A stretch of DNA of 64,000 nucleotides from Panonychus citri (GCF_014898815.1 NW_026515455.1:186001-250000), one strand, 5' to 3'. Positions 48,037 to 57,161 are shown, numbered from the stretch's first letter. The notes: generated by a model not told the origin, from the letters alone. Translations and numbers: made by a program.

Positions 48037-48996
48037 ATGTTGAATTATCTGATGATCTCGTTTGTTTATAATTCTAAATATTCAGTATTAATTAGCGATG
48101 TTATCAATGTTTTTTATCGTTTTTTATCTTTAATTTGCCCCTCGAAAAACGAAAGCTATAAAGTGGTGATTCCTAAAGAAACAGGTTAGTTAAACATTTA
48201 GAGATTTACGGTTTTCTAATCATCGATTTTTTCTTGGTTCTTCATAGCATTAACCAAAGATGTAATCAATAAATTCTTGTGCTCAAAAGGTGTAAAGGTA
48301 ACCACAATGGGTTGTCCATATAGAATTATTGGTGAAGAATTGATAATTCTACCGAAAAGTGATTGCGATATTATCTACCTTTGTGATGATACTCTTTATC
48401 GCGGTATTTGCTGTAAGTATTCAAGCTCTGTGAGATATGAGAATAGGAAATACGAGATTTTCTTTTATTGTAAATATCATTTCTTTTTTATTTTAAAGGT
48501 TTCATAGAGAGTCAATCTTTGAGCGATAAGGAAAAACCGAAAACAGTTCTCCATATAGTAAATAATATAGCGGAAAAGAACGAGACTCATCATGGTGAAA
48601 AGAAATATAAAAAAGTTCCTAATTCAGAAGAGAAAAAGTTGGTTACAAGTAATATTGGTGGTGAAAATAAATACCTTAATAGCTTGTTGATTTTTCTGAG
48701 CTTTTTATCGTTGATAGTTTGCGTGTTCATTATCATATGCAGCTACATTTGCTTGAAAAAATTTGTTTGCTATAAAGGTCAATCTACACAAGAAGTTGAA
48801 AACAAAACGGTGAGTTTAGCCAAAACTTGAAGATAACTTCCAATTACAATTTTTTTCGTGATTTCATTAGATAAGGTCGATTAGTAAGGAGACAAAAAAC
48901 CAAGATTTGTTATGCTTGAGCGATTCAACGGCAGCTAAAAGCAAAGATGATGCTACATATTCACCAGAATTGATCCAAGCCTTGGAAGTGAATTAG
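48037..48996 (+). CDS. Polinton four-exon gene for a cysteine-rich single-pass membrane protein
   Basis: Exons 48037-48184, 48248-48412, 48499-48809 and 48871-48996 (249 codons). Every intron has a GT donor (GTTAGT, GTAAGT, GTGAGT) and AG acceptor, and phases match at all three junctions. From ATG 48037 the protein has a hydrophobic N-terminus, then a domain with six cysteines (around SLICPSK, FLCSKG, MGCPYR, SDCDIIYLCDD, RGIC), a Lys/Glu-rich stem with a possible N-glycosylation site (NET), one membrane helix (LLIFLSFLSLIVCVFIIICS) and a cytoplasmic tail of about 70 residues. I do not recognise the family. A type I or type II surface protein encoded by the element is the likely nature. Its role is unknown. 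Confidence 0.6.
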
Positions 48997-49412
48997 ATCA
49001 CTGCTATCTCCTTACCTGCGACATCGTTTTTCTGAACATTGTCTGTATCGCTTTCCATATCTGATGATGAACACGATGAATAAATACATTTATTTTTTTC
49101 AATTTTACTTTTGATGATGTCAACACAGCTTTGAATAGAAGTTATATCGGTTTTCAACTTGTTCAACTGATCAGTGATATTTCCGATTAAAGTAGAATTT
49201 TTTCTGATACAGTTTTGTAGACTTTCAAAGTGCATATCAACACGATGAGAAAGTCCACCACGATGTTTTTTCATTGTCTTGCGAAGGTTGTTTATATCTT
49301 TTCCTCTACTAGGTTGACGATGTTGAGCTGATTTTGACGCAGAGTTTGAATCATTTGTTTTCTTCATAGCTTGATTCACATGGTTAAGACTACAGAGACT
49401 TTGAGAACTCAT
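48993..49412 (-). CDS. Polinton coiled-coil protein
   Basis: 139 codons from ATG 49412 (MSSQSLCS), single exon, intact. The N-terminal half is basic and Ser/Gln-rich (KSAQHRQPSRGK, MKKHRGG). The second half has a heptad-like stretch (LIGNITDQLNKLKTDITSI) indicating a coiled coil. The tail is acidic (SSSDMESDTDN). No named family recognised. It converges with the membrane-protein gene: its stop (48993-48995) overlaps that gene's stop (48994-48996) by two bases. Such a protein could be an oligomeric structural or fibre-like component, but nothing shows that. Confidence 0.6.
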   Translation of the reverse strand: MSSQSLCSLNHVNQAMKKTNDSNSASKSAQHRQPSRGKDINNLRKTMKKHRGGLSHRVDMHFESLQNCIRKNSTLIGNITDQLNKLKTDITSIQSCVDIIKSKIEKNKCIYSSCSSSDMESDTDNVQKNDVAGKEIAVI

Positions 49413-50282
49413 GGTTTTACACGTAGAAAACAAAATAAAACTAACTGTATAGCAACAAGAACAGAAATGATTTCTCTGAGAGTATAATCAAAATCTTGTA
49501 GGTTGTTTGAAATGGTCCGTTTCTCGTTATTTTCTTTTTGTGAACGTTATTGAGATAATCTTTTAAACTTTGTCACAAATTAACTACAAGCATTACCAAA
49601 TAAGTAGACGTGACAATTTCGTTTTTGTAATAATTAACCTAAATGGTAAATTCACTAGAAATGTACGTTTTATTGACTTTTAGGCTATGAGAAAAAGTGT
49701 AGCAGCAAATCAAAAGATTACTCGTTTCTGATCCCACCTCGCTTTTCTTATTTTATTGCTAAAACGTGATTATTAAAATGTGAAATGCTTTATTGTCTTA
49801 CGATTTGATTCTTTATGTTAAATTTATTCTTTCTTACAATATACCACTGATTGTATTTTATTTAAACATTGAAATGGATTCAAATAATACTTTTTCATGG
49901 ACATTCAGTCGAATCTTTTACGATCTTTAATGAATTATGTTTGAATGCACTAATTATATATAGCGAATATAAATTGATAGCTATAACTTAATCGTTTCAA
50001 TGTAATGGGTCGTATAGAATTGATTATCGGTATTAGATTAATCAAGACTACGAACATCATGTAAACTCAAAATATCTTATGAGTTTAGTAAAGATTTAAA
50101 CAGAAAGATTTAATTCAATCTTATTAAATTACCTGAAACAACCTTCGTTGTTTCATCTAGATAGAATGTAATATAATATTCAATCACGATATCGTTAATT
50201 AGAATTATTTTGGAGGTTTATCGAAATTATAATTTTTGAACAGAGGAGAAGTAATGTAGCTTTCTACTCACTGGAAAAACAG
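49413..50282. other. Polinton gene-free stretch upstream of the hairpin array
   Basis: About 870 bp of AT-rich sequence without an open frame or repeat that I can support. It lies upstream of both the coiled-coil gene (- strand) and the 50283 TATA box (+ strand), so promoters are expected here. Confidence 0.4.
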
Positions 50283-50320
50283 TATATAAGACGACAAAAT
50301 TCAATGTATTTTCATCAGTC
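50283..50320 (+). promoter_or_regulatory. Core promoter: TATA box plus initiator
   Basis: TATATAAG at 50283-50290 and TCAGTC at 50315-50320, the arthropod initiator, with its A at 50317 about 31-32 bases from the TATAAG. This is a well-spaced core promoter reading into the hairpin array and the 51321 gene. Confidence 0.65.
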
Positions 50321-50385
50321 AGAAATCTCAGGTTAGTTTAAAAACTTCTAATATACTTGACTACTCGTAGATATCAAGCTACAGT

Positions 50386-50951
50386 CTATGCTCAACAGCA
50401 AGACTCAAACCCTCGCTCAACAGCAAGGTAACGGCCTCATGCCACGAAAGAAAACCTCAGCTATACAGCTAGGTCATGGCTCTCGGTAGCCACGAAGAGA
50501 ACCCAAAGCTCTAAGGCTTGGTCATAGCTCTAGGTAGCTACTGTATAAACCCTCGCTCAACATCGAGGTCATGGCTCTAGGTAGCCGCTAAGTAAACCCT
50601 GGCTCGTCAGTTAGGTCATGGCCTCGGAAGCCACAAATATAACCCTTATGCTCGTCAGCAAGGTCGGGGCGCTCGGTCGCCGCATGGAAATCCGTAGGCT
50701 TTACAGCCAGGTCATGGCTCTAGGAAGCCGCATAAATCCTCAGGCTAAATGGCTAGGTCATAGCTCTCGGAAGCTACGAAGAATACCCATAGCTCATCAG
50801 CTTGGTCATTGCTCTCGGTAGCAGCGAAAAAAACCCATAGCTCTAAGGCTTGGTCATGGCTCTCGGTAGCCACATTTGAAAACCATAAGCTCAGCAGCTT
50901 GGTCATTGTCGATATAGCAATGAAGTAGGATGAGGCTCTGAAGCCTTTTTT
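50386..50951 (+). ncRNA. Tandem array of paired hairpins with covarying stems; candidate structured RNA
   Basis: Eleven units start near 50409, 50454, 50501, 50549, 50596, 50642, 50690, 50736, 50785, 50833 and 50882 (45-49 bp apart), with a partial one at 50386. Each reads ACC(C/T)-hairpin A-GGTCA-hairpin B-A-rich linker. Hairpin B has stems such as TGGCT/AGCCA, TAGCT/AGCTA, TTGCT/AGCA, GGCG/CGCC and ATTG/CAAT around a nearly constant loop CT(C/A)GG(T/A). Hairpin A is closed by CC...GG with inner stems AGCT/AGCT, AAGC/GCTT, GGCT/AGCC and CTCG/CGAG. Both sides of the stems change together, which indicates selection on folding rather than on protein. The array ends with stem AGGCT/AGCCT and six T's (50946-50951), like a terminator. 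Units vary in length, so no frame is kept. No known RNA family recognised. Confidence 0.75.
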
Positions 50952-50971
50952 ATCAGTAGCTTGATATCTAA

Positions 50972-51055
50972 TTAATATTAGTTACACAGAGGGGTACGTG
51001 ATTCACGTATTACGTGTACGCGTTTCATGAACCTTTTGAGTGTGACTAATATTAA
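50972..51055. repeat. Inverted repeat with inner palindrome (cruciform-like)
   Basis: Arms TTAATATTAGTTACAC (50972-50987) and GTGTGACTAATATTAA (51040-51055) pair with one mismatch. Between them lies a perfect 7-1-7 palindrome, TACGTGATTCACGTA (50995-51009), followed by more ACGT/CGCG-rich sequence. It sits just after the hairpin array's T run. It could be a replication origin, protein-binding site or boundary element. Confidence 0.6.
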
Positions 51056-51320
51056 AGAGGGTCTAGACGTTATTGATTTATGAATTAGAGTATCAAAGCA
51101 AGTGATTCATATTCAATTTATTTCTTAATTGTTTTACAGACTTTTGGTATTATTCAAAAGCTTTCATAAGTCCTTCATTGTTAGAGCAACAGCCTTGATT
51201 AAACGAAGTTAACAATCCTGTGCGTCATCTAGTACGAACCTGCAGTATCAGAAAAACAAGTAGTTAACAGAAAGATCAATATCGTTTTCCGAATCTGAAA
51301 AATAGTACGATATAGCCAAG

Positions 51321-52244
51321 ATGGAATGGGATAACTTGATGTTCTCTTTGATAAGCACTTGCGGTGGATTCTTAGCTGGTAAAACCAAATCCATTCGTGT
51401 CGTCAGAGCTAAACAGGAATCTCTTCATGAAGATACTGATATGCGTAAGACTTGGCTCAGTATCGATCTAAGAGTTTGGACGAAAGAAGGTTTATGGACT
51501 CCAACAGGTATACGGCTCAAAGTTAAAGAGCTGCTCAAACTTCAAGAGCTATTGGAAGAAGGCGAGGAAGAAGTTCAACATTTTACTAACAACGCTTATT
51601 ATCGCCGCTCTGTTTACCTGATTGAGGATGAAGATGAATCTTCAACAGAAAAATACGCTGTCTTACTTGAGAAAGACAAAGTTAGCGGAATTATGCTCCA
51701 GAAAAAAGAAATTACCAGGTTAATCAGGATCATTCCACCCATGGCTTACTTTGTCGAAAATTTCGATTCGGTTGAGGAAGTTGCCAGCGATATTCTCTTC
51801 AACTGTATGAGCTTCGTATTGTTCAAGGTTGCGGCTAATTACATAAAAACAAAGTGTCCTGGATGCAAACAACGAGGAAATAACGTTGAATATGAAGTTC
51901 TCTCGCCTGCTGATCATAACTGCATTACTGTTACTCCATCTTCGCTAATTTGTGAGAAATGGTTCGAAGATCTCATGATGAGTAAAGAGCATGATAAAGA
52001 GATCCAATTGCTTTTCATCAAGATAATGAGTTTTTTCGAGAAATCTGAGCAGGAAGCTGTTAAACTTCTTCAGGTTCATTTCAATGAACAGAAATCGAAT
52101 AAACTGTTCAGAGATGGCGTTCTATCAGCTTTTCATAACGAGAGATCACCTTGCTTTGAGCTTGCCTATGGTATTGATAAAGACCATCTTACTAAAGATA
52201 ACCTTTTACCATCTTCTCTTCAACAGAAACGCCGACGATCGTAA
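51321..52244 (+). CDS. Polinton PC4-like single-strand DNA-binding protein (tentative)
   Basis: 307 codons, intact, ATG in good context (AAGATGG). Residues 44-80 (WLSIDLRVWTKEG...PTGIRLKVKELLKLQELLEE) match the PC4/p15 pattern: a beta strand with DLR, a turn, then P-x-G-I-x-L and a helix. PC4 domains bind single-stranded DNA, which would suit protein-primed strand-displacement replication. The rest is unfamiliar: an acidic loop (EDEDESS), one CPGC pair near residue 182, a long helical segment, and a C-terminal basic signal (QQKRRRS) that looks like a nuclear localisation signal. It lies directly upstream of PolB on the same strand. The PC4 call rests on a short pattern and needs a profile search. 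Confidence 0.5.
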   Translation: MEWDNLMFSLISTCGGFLAGKTKSIRVVRAKQESLHEDTDMRKTWLSIDLRVWTKEGLWTPTGIRLKVKELLKLQELLEEGEEEVQHFTNNAYYRRSVYLIEDEDESSTEKYAVLLEKDKVSGIMLQKKEITRLIRIIPPMAYFVENFDSVEEVASDILFNCMSFVLFKVAANYIKTKCPGCKQRGNNVEYEVLSPADHNCITVTPSSLICEKWFEDLMMSKEHDKEIQLLFIKIMSFFEKSEQEAVKLLQVHFNEQKSNKLFRDGVLSAFHNERSPCFELAYGIDKDHLTKDNLLPSSLQQKRRRS

Positions 52245-52574
52245 ACAACATCATGACGATTATGATGCTATCTATATAGCAAATCAACTTATTATCATTT
52301 AATCAACATTTATCCAATTTCGATACACTTTATATCTATATTCAATATCTTTACTTTTAAGTTCCATTATTCTTTTTTCTTTACTTTCTTTATTTTCTTT
52401 CGATCTTTGATTTTATTTCTTTATCATTATAATTAATTTACCATATAGCCGTAAAGTTGAAAACCCAAAAAAAATACAAAATTTTACAAACACAAAAAAA
52501 ATTCAAAACGTAAAACGAAAAAAATAACTTGTACTCATTATAATCCTTAATAAAATTTGTAAATATAATTTATA
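52245..52574. other. Intergenic region before polB
   Basis: Very AT-rich, about 330 bp, with runs of A and TTTATTT words. A TATA-like AATATAATTTATAATG directly precedes the polB start. Presumed promoter and leader. Confidence 0.35.
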
Positions 52575-55500
52575 ATGTTTAATTATCGCGTTCTCACGAC
52601 CAGTGAAAGAACAAATCCATCATGGAACTACATAGAAATTTCACGACAGATAGAAATAACATATGATGGACAAAGAGAAACACAATCATTGATGTCACTC
52701 ATCGTAAATATTGAGAATACTTTGTTTCGAGCAATAGCTGACATTGGCTTTAGAGTCGATGATTCAGATATGATTAAGATAATGATAAGAAACGAAACTT
52801 TGGTAAAAGATATATGGATCTCTTTTCAAAGAGGGTCTCAGTTGACTAGAAACGTAATAACTAACGCGATATTCAAAGTTTGTCAATCTAATATCGAATT
52901 TCTGTTCCAAGGTCTTCTAACAGTGGATATAGTTATCATAAAAATGCCTAGTGGTGGGGGAAGTAAACGAAAGTATGGAGATACAGATTTAAATTCTTAC
53001 GAAAGAAGGTCAACAAAAGCTATTATGATCGAAAGAGACGGTCTTTGCTGTGCTAGGTCTTTAGTTGTAGGCAAAGCTATTGCTGATAAGCTAGATGGGA
53101 AAGAATGGAGAAGGTTGAAAGATGATACTGGAAAGATACAGCTCGTTGCAGCTAAGAAGCTTTGTACATCCGCTGAAATAATAGCCTTTTCTAATTGTGG
53201 AGTTGCAGAACTAGAAAAATTCCAAAATATACTAGAAGGTTATCGTATAGTTGTGGTGGATGCTAAAACCTCCACAGTTATATTCAAAGGACCTGATTCT
53301 GATAAATCTATTTATCTTTTGTATCGTGATAATCATTATTACCCTACTAGATCGCTTAAAGCTTTTTTAGGTTTTGATTATTTCTGCGAAAAATGCGTGA
53401 AAGGTTACCGAGAAAGATCAAATCATAAATGTGAAAGTACTTGTAAGTTTTGTTTCGGTACTCCTGCATGTACTGGAATCGATGAGATTGAGTGTCATAC
53501 TTGTAATCGTTCGTTTTGTGAGACAAACTGTTATGAAAACCATGTGAAAAATAAGATTTGTAATAGTTTGCGAAAGTGTTTGGATTGTAATCGCACATTT
53601 AAATCAAAGCGACAACATGTTTGCTATAAATTTTACTGCAACACATGTAGAGAATTAGTTGAATCTAAACGTCATTTTTGCTATATGGTACAGCCGAATC
53701 TTAATAAAATTAGAAAAGAGGACTTGTCTTACAAAGCAATTGTTTATTACGATATTGAGAGTACCACTTCATCTGAAGGTATTCATACTCCTAATTTATT
53801 ATGTTCATCGCATTGTTGTAGTTACTGTGAAGATAATGATAATCCTGGATGTATTCTCTGTCAAAGAAAAGATCAAGTTTTTGAAGGCCCTAATTGTGTT
53901 GAAACGTTTTGTAAATGGATTTTCAAAGATTTACGTAAAACGTTAAATGACAATGTTATTCAAATTGATTCTAGTAACCCTAAGATTTTCGTTATAGCTC
54001 ATAATGGTAAAGCTTATGATTTCCACTTCGTTCTACAATATCTTAATGATAACCACATTGCTGGTACTCCTAAAGTGATTAAATCCGGATCCAAAATAAT
54101 CACAATGAGTTTTGCCAACGTTAAGTTCTTAGATTCTGTTTCTTTTCTTCCAATGCCTCTAAAAGCTCTTCCAAAAGCTTTTGGATTAAACTCACCAAAA
54201 GGATGGTTTCCACATAAATTCAATTTGAATAAAAATTGGAATTACGTTGGACCCTATCCTGACATATCGTTTTACGACGTTGATAATCTTTCTCCTAAAG
54301 AAAGGACAGATTTATTGGATTGGTATAGTGAAGTTAAGGATAAAACTTTCAATTTCAAGGATGAGTTGATCAAATATTGTGCTTTGGATGTTAGTATACT
54401 ACAAAGATCTTTTCAGAAGTTTAGAAAAAGTTTCAGGGAACAAACATCAATTGATCCTATATCAAGATGTATCACTATAGCCCAAGCTTGTATGGAGGTT
54501 TATAAATGTTTTTTCTTACCCCCTAAATCTATTGCTATTATTCCTTCTAGAGGATATGAACCAAGACGAAAAAGCTCCGTCATTGGTGACTTTTGGCTAG
54601 ATTGGTTATCAGAAAAAAAATCAATCATAATTATAAAAGAGAAAAAAATTGGTAAATATTTTGTTGACGGTTACCATTTTGAATCACAAACGATTTACGA
54701 ATTCTTGGGTTGCTTCTATCATGGATGTAAAAGATGTTATCCAAATGATAGAGAAATTGCTAGTACTACTTGGCTTAATAAGTCAATGGATACGCTATAT
54801 TTCAATACAATGAAAAAGCTGGAAGATTTAAAAACTCTTGGTTATGACATCGAGATAATATGGGAGTGTCAATTTCATGAAAATGAAATGAAAGATAAAA
54901 AAATGATTGATCGGTATGAAAAGTATCTACAGGATAAACGTAACAGAAAACCACCTCTTAATCCTCGTGATGCTTTTTTTGGAGGTCGAACCAATGCTAT
55001 CAAACTTTTTTATGAGACTAAAAATAATGAAAAAATCAGATACTTTGATTTTACTAGCTTATACCCCTACGTTGTTAAGTATTGCGCCTTTCCTAAAGGA
55101 CATCCTGAAGTTATTAAATTCAATCTCGATTATGAAGGTATAGATATAAATAATTATGACGGTTTCGTTCTTTGTCAAGTTTCTGCTCCTAAGAAATTGT
55201 ATTTACCGGTTCTTCCTGTGAGAGTTGATGGTAAACTTATGTTTCCTCTTTGTGTTAAGTGTGCTAAAGATAGAAATCAAGATGATTGCTTTCATTCTGA
55301 TCAAGAAAGAGCATTTGTAGGAACTTGGACAACACCTGAACTCAAGAAAGCCTTAGAGAAAGGTTATGAGATATTGAAAATCTATGAAGTATGGAATTTC
55401 AGGGAACTCATCAAGTATGATAGCGTCAATAAAGAAGGAGGGTTTTTTAGCTCGTTTATGGATAAATGGCTTAAATTGAAAGTTGAATCAAGTGGTTATC

Positions 55501-56366
55501 CGGAGAATATTGAAACTGAATCTGATAAAGATAGCTACATTGAAAGTTATAAATCAAAGGAAGGTATCATTTTAGATAAAGATAAAATCGTTAAGAATCC
55601 ATCGCTGAGAACACAAGCAAAATTGATGGCTAACAGTTTTTGGGGTAAGTTTGCTCAGCGAACAAACTTACCACAAACTGTTTACATGCATGAGCCTGCA
55701 GATTTTTTGAAAATTTTGAGTGATAGTTCTAAAACTGTGACTGATGCTTTTTTAGTCAATAATTCTACAATGATGGTTCAGTTTGAGGATAATGAAGAGT
55801 TTATCCAAGATTCTAAACATTCAAATGTCGTGATTGCTGCCTTTACTACTACTTACGCAAGGCTTAAACTCTACGATTTATTAGAAAAACTGGAAAACCG
55901 AATATTGTATTTTGACACTGATTCGGTAATTTATGTTGAGACCGATAATGACGAATTCAGACCCAAGCTAGGAGACTATTTAGGAGAGTTGACTGATGAA
56001 CTTTCAGATTATGGAACAGGTTCATATATAACTAAATTTGTATCAGGAGGTCCTAAAAACTATGCTTATGAAGTTAAGGATCCTAGTTGCAGTAATTTAC
56101 ATTATTGCTGTAAAATAAAAGGAATTACAATGAACTATAAAGCGAGAGAAAAGTTGAATTTTGATACTATGGAGCAGCTTATTAAAAACTCTATTAGAAA
56201 TCAATCTGAAGAAAAAATACATGTTGAACAACTTGTTTTCAAAACAAATAAAGAGAATCAAGTTCAATCTAATGAGTATGAAAAAGTTTATAGATTAGTC
56301 TACGATAAGAGACGTATAATTGAGCAAGATTATTCAACGCTACCTTTCGGTTATACTCTTATGTAG
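52575..56366 (+). CDS. polB: Protein-primed DNA polymerase B of the Polinton
   Basis: 1263 codons, intact. The 3'-5' exonuclease motifs are present: YYDIEST (D393), HNGKAYDFHFVLQY (D482) and YCALDV (D605). The polymerase motifs are DFTSLYPYV (D825), KLMANSFWGKF (N1020) and YFDTDSV (D1114, D1116), all with catalytic residues intact. Between exonuclease and polymerase is the TPR-like region of protein-primed enzymes. The N-terminal 390 residues carry an extra domain with DGLCCARSL (about 155-260), as in the cysteine protease-like/OTU-like N-termini of many Polinton polymerases, followed by a Cys/His-rich stretch (about 272-370) that should bind several zinc ions. It replicates the element from its ends using a terminal protein. 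It is the only gene of its size without a frameshift, so it looks recently functional. Confidence 0.97.
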   Translation: MFNYRVLTTSERTNPSWNYIEISRQIEITYDGQRETQSLMSLIVNIENTLFRAIADIGFRVDDSDMIKIMIRNETLVKDIWISFQRGSQLTRNVITNAIFKVCQSNIEFLFQGLLTVDIVIIKMPSGGGSKRKYGDTDLNSYERRSTKAIMIERDGLCCARSLVVGKAIADKLDGKEWRRLKDDTGKIQLVAAKKLCTSAEIIAFSNCGVAELEKFQNILEGYRIVVVDAKTSTVIFKGPDSDKSIYLLYRDNHYYPTRSLKAFLGFDYFCEKCVKGYRERSNHKCESTCKFCFGTPACTGIDEIECHTCNRSFCETNCYENHVKNKICNSLRKCLDCNRTFKSKRQHVCYKFYCNTCRELVESKRHFCYMVQPNLNKIRKEDLSYKAIVYYDIESTTSSEGIHTPNLLCSSHCCSYCEDNDNPGCILCQRKDQVFEGPNCVETFCKWIFKDLRKTLNDNVIQIDSSNPKIFVIAHNGKAYDFHFVLQYLNDNHIAGTPKVIKSGSKIITMSFANVKFLDSVSFLPMPLKALPKAFGLNSPKGWFPHKFNLNKNWNYVGPYPDISFYDVDNLSPKERTDLLDWYSEVKDKTFNFKDELIKYCALDVSILQRSFQKFRKSFREQTSIDPISRCITIAQACMEVYKCFFLPPKSIAIIPSRGYEPRRKSSVIGDFWLDWLSEKKSIIIIKEKKIGKYFVDGYHFESQTIYEFLGCFYHGCKRCYPNDREIASTTWLNKSMDTLYFNTMKKLEDLKTLGYDIEIIWECQFHENEMKDKKMIDRYEKYLQDKRNRKPPLNPRDAFFGGRTNAIKLFYETKNNEKIRYFDFTSLYPYVVKYCAFPKGHPEVIKFNLDYEGIDINNYDGFVLCQVSAPKKLYLPVLPVRVDGKLMFPLCVKCAKDRNQDDCFHSDQERAFVGTWTTPELKKALEKGYEILKIYEVWNFRELIKYDSVNKEGGFFSSFMDKWLKLKVESSGYPENIETESDKDSYIESYKSKEGIILDKDKIVKNPSLRTQAKLMANSFWGKFAQRTNLPQTVYMHEPADFLKILSDSSKTVTDAFLVNNSTMMVQFEDNEEFIQDSKHSNVVIAAFTTTYARLKLYDLLEKLENRILYFDTDSVIYVETDNDEFRPKLGDYLGELTDELSDYGTGSYITKFVSGGPKNYAYEVKDPSCSNLHYCCKIKGITMNYKAREKLNFDTMEQLIKNSIRNQSEEKIHVEQLVFKTNKENQVQSNEYEKVYRLVYDKRRIIEQDYSTLPFGYTLM

Positions 56367-56390
56367 ACTTTCTCATTGATCTAACGCTGC

Positions 56391-56399
56391 TATATAAAG
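56391..56399 (+). promoter_or_regulatory. TATA box before the ATPase gene
   Basis: TATATAAAG, about 110 bp upstream of the ATPase ATG and 25 bp after polB ends. Same word as at 57433 and close to that at 50283. Confidence 0.5.
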
Positions 56400-56504
56400 T
56401 CCTCGTTTGGCGTCTGATTCCGTATTATTATCTCACTCTGACTCAGTAACATTATACATATTAGTTGAATAATAGTTGATCGTTAACCGATACTCTGTAT
56501 TAAA

Positions 56505-57161
56505 ATGAAGGTATCATCCAGAGCAATAATGCTAAGACATCCTTTTACAGCTTTAATCGGAGGTCCAACGGGCTCTGGTAAAACTCATTTTGTTAGAGAT
56601 CTTTTGAAATACCATAGAAAGCTTATATTTATCAATCAAACGAAAAATCTCAAAGTATTATGGTGTTATGGTATAAACCAAAAAACTCATGATATTCCCG
56701 TACCCAATTGCAGCATAACATATAATCAAGGAGTTCCTAGTGAAGAAGATATAATTGAAATTTTGCCTGATGTTGTTGTACTCGACGACTTGATGAGCGA
56801 GGCAGCAAATGCAAGTGAAGTTTCAAATTTTTTTACAAGAGGGAGCCATCATCTAGGATTTAGTATTATTTCAATAGTTCAAAATATATTTGCTAAAGGT
56901 AAAGAAATGAGAAATATAAGTTTGAATAGCCAGATAATAGTTTTAATGAAAAACCGAAGAGATCTCAAACAGATAAATGCACTTGGTCAACAACTTTTCC
57001 CTTCAAAAGTGAAGAACTTCATGTCAGTGTATACCGACGCTACAAAGCAACCATATAGTTATCTTTTAATAGATACGACTCAGCAAACTCCAGAAGAATT
57101 GAGATTAAGAACTAATATAATCCCTTCAACAAAAGACGAACAAACTGTATACACAATCTGA
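56505..57161 (+). CDS. FtsK/HerA-type genome-packaging ATPase
   Basis: 218 codons, intact. Walker A GGPTGSGKTHF at residues 19-29, Walker B VVVLDDLM at 91-98, and a later conserved SIVQN stretch, as in the A32-like ATPases of Polintons, adintoviruses and large DNA viruses. In virus-like members it pumps DNA into capsids. Length fits the family (200-250 residues). The gene is followed two bases later by the next ATG (57164), so they are probably cotranscribed from the 56391 TATA box. Confidence 0.92.
   Translation: MKVSSRAIMLRHPFTALIGGPTGSGKTHFVRDLLKYHRKLIFINQTKNLKVLWCYGINQKTHDIPVPNCSITYNQGVPSEEDIIEILPDVVVLDDLMSEAANASEVSNFFTRGSHHLGFSIISIVQNIFAKGKEMRNISLNSQIIVLMKNRRDLKQINALGQQLFPSKVKNFMSVYTDATKQPYSYLLIDTTQQTPEELRLRTNIIPSTKDEQTVYTI

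Larger units (their letters stand above)
50332..51139 (+). other. Possible 5'-UTR intron containing the hairpin array
   Basis: A donor (CTCAG|GTTAGT at 50332) follows the predicted start by about 15 bases. A good acceptor (TTGTTTTACAG, ending 51139) precedes the 51321 ATG. If used, the hairpin array would lie inside an intron of the PC4-like gene, as many small RNAs do. This is inference from splice consensus only. Confidence 0.4.

Noticed and set aside
50618..50821. 67-codon open frame within the hairpin array
   Set aside because: Unit lengths are not multiples of three and the frame is not kept from unit to unit. The conserved feature is base pairing.
50386..50951. CRISPR-like array
   Set aside because: Regular spacing, but repeats are not identical, there are no unique spacers, and the setting is a eukaryotic transposon. 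The pattern is paired hairpins.
53356..53598. 80-codon - strand frame inside polB, and similar frames within other genes
   Set aside because: Antisense or off-frame shadows of well-supported coding sequence.
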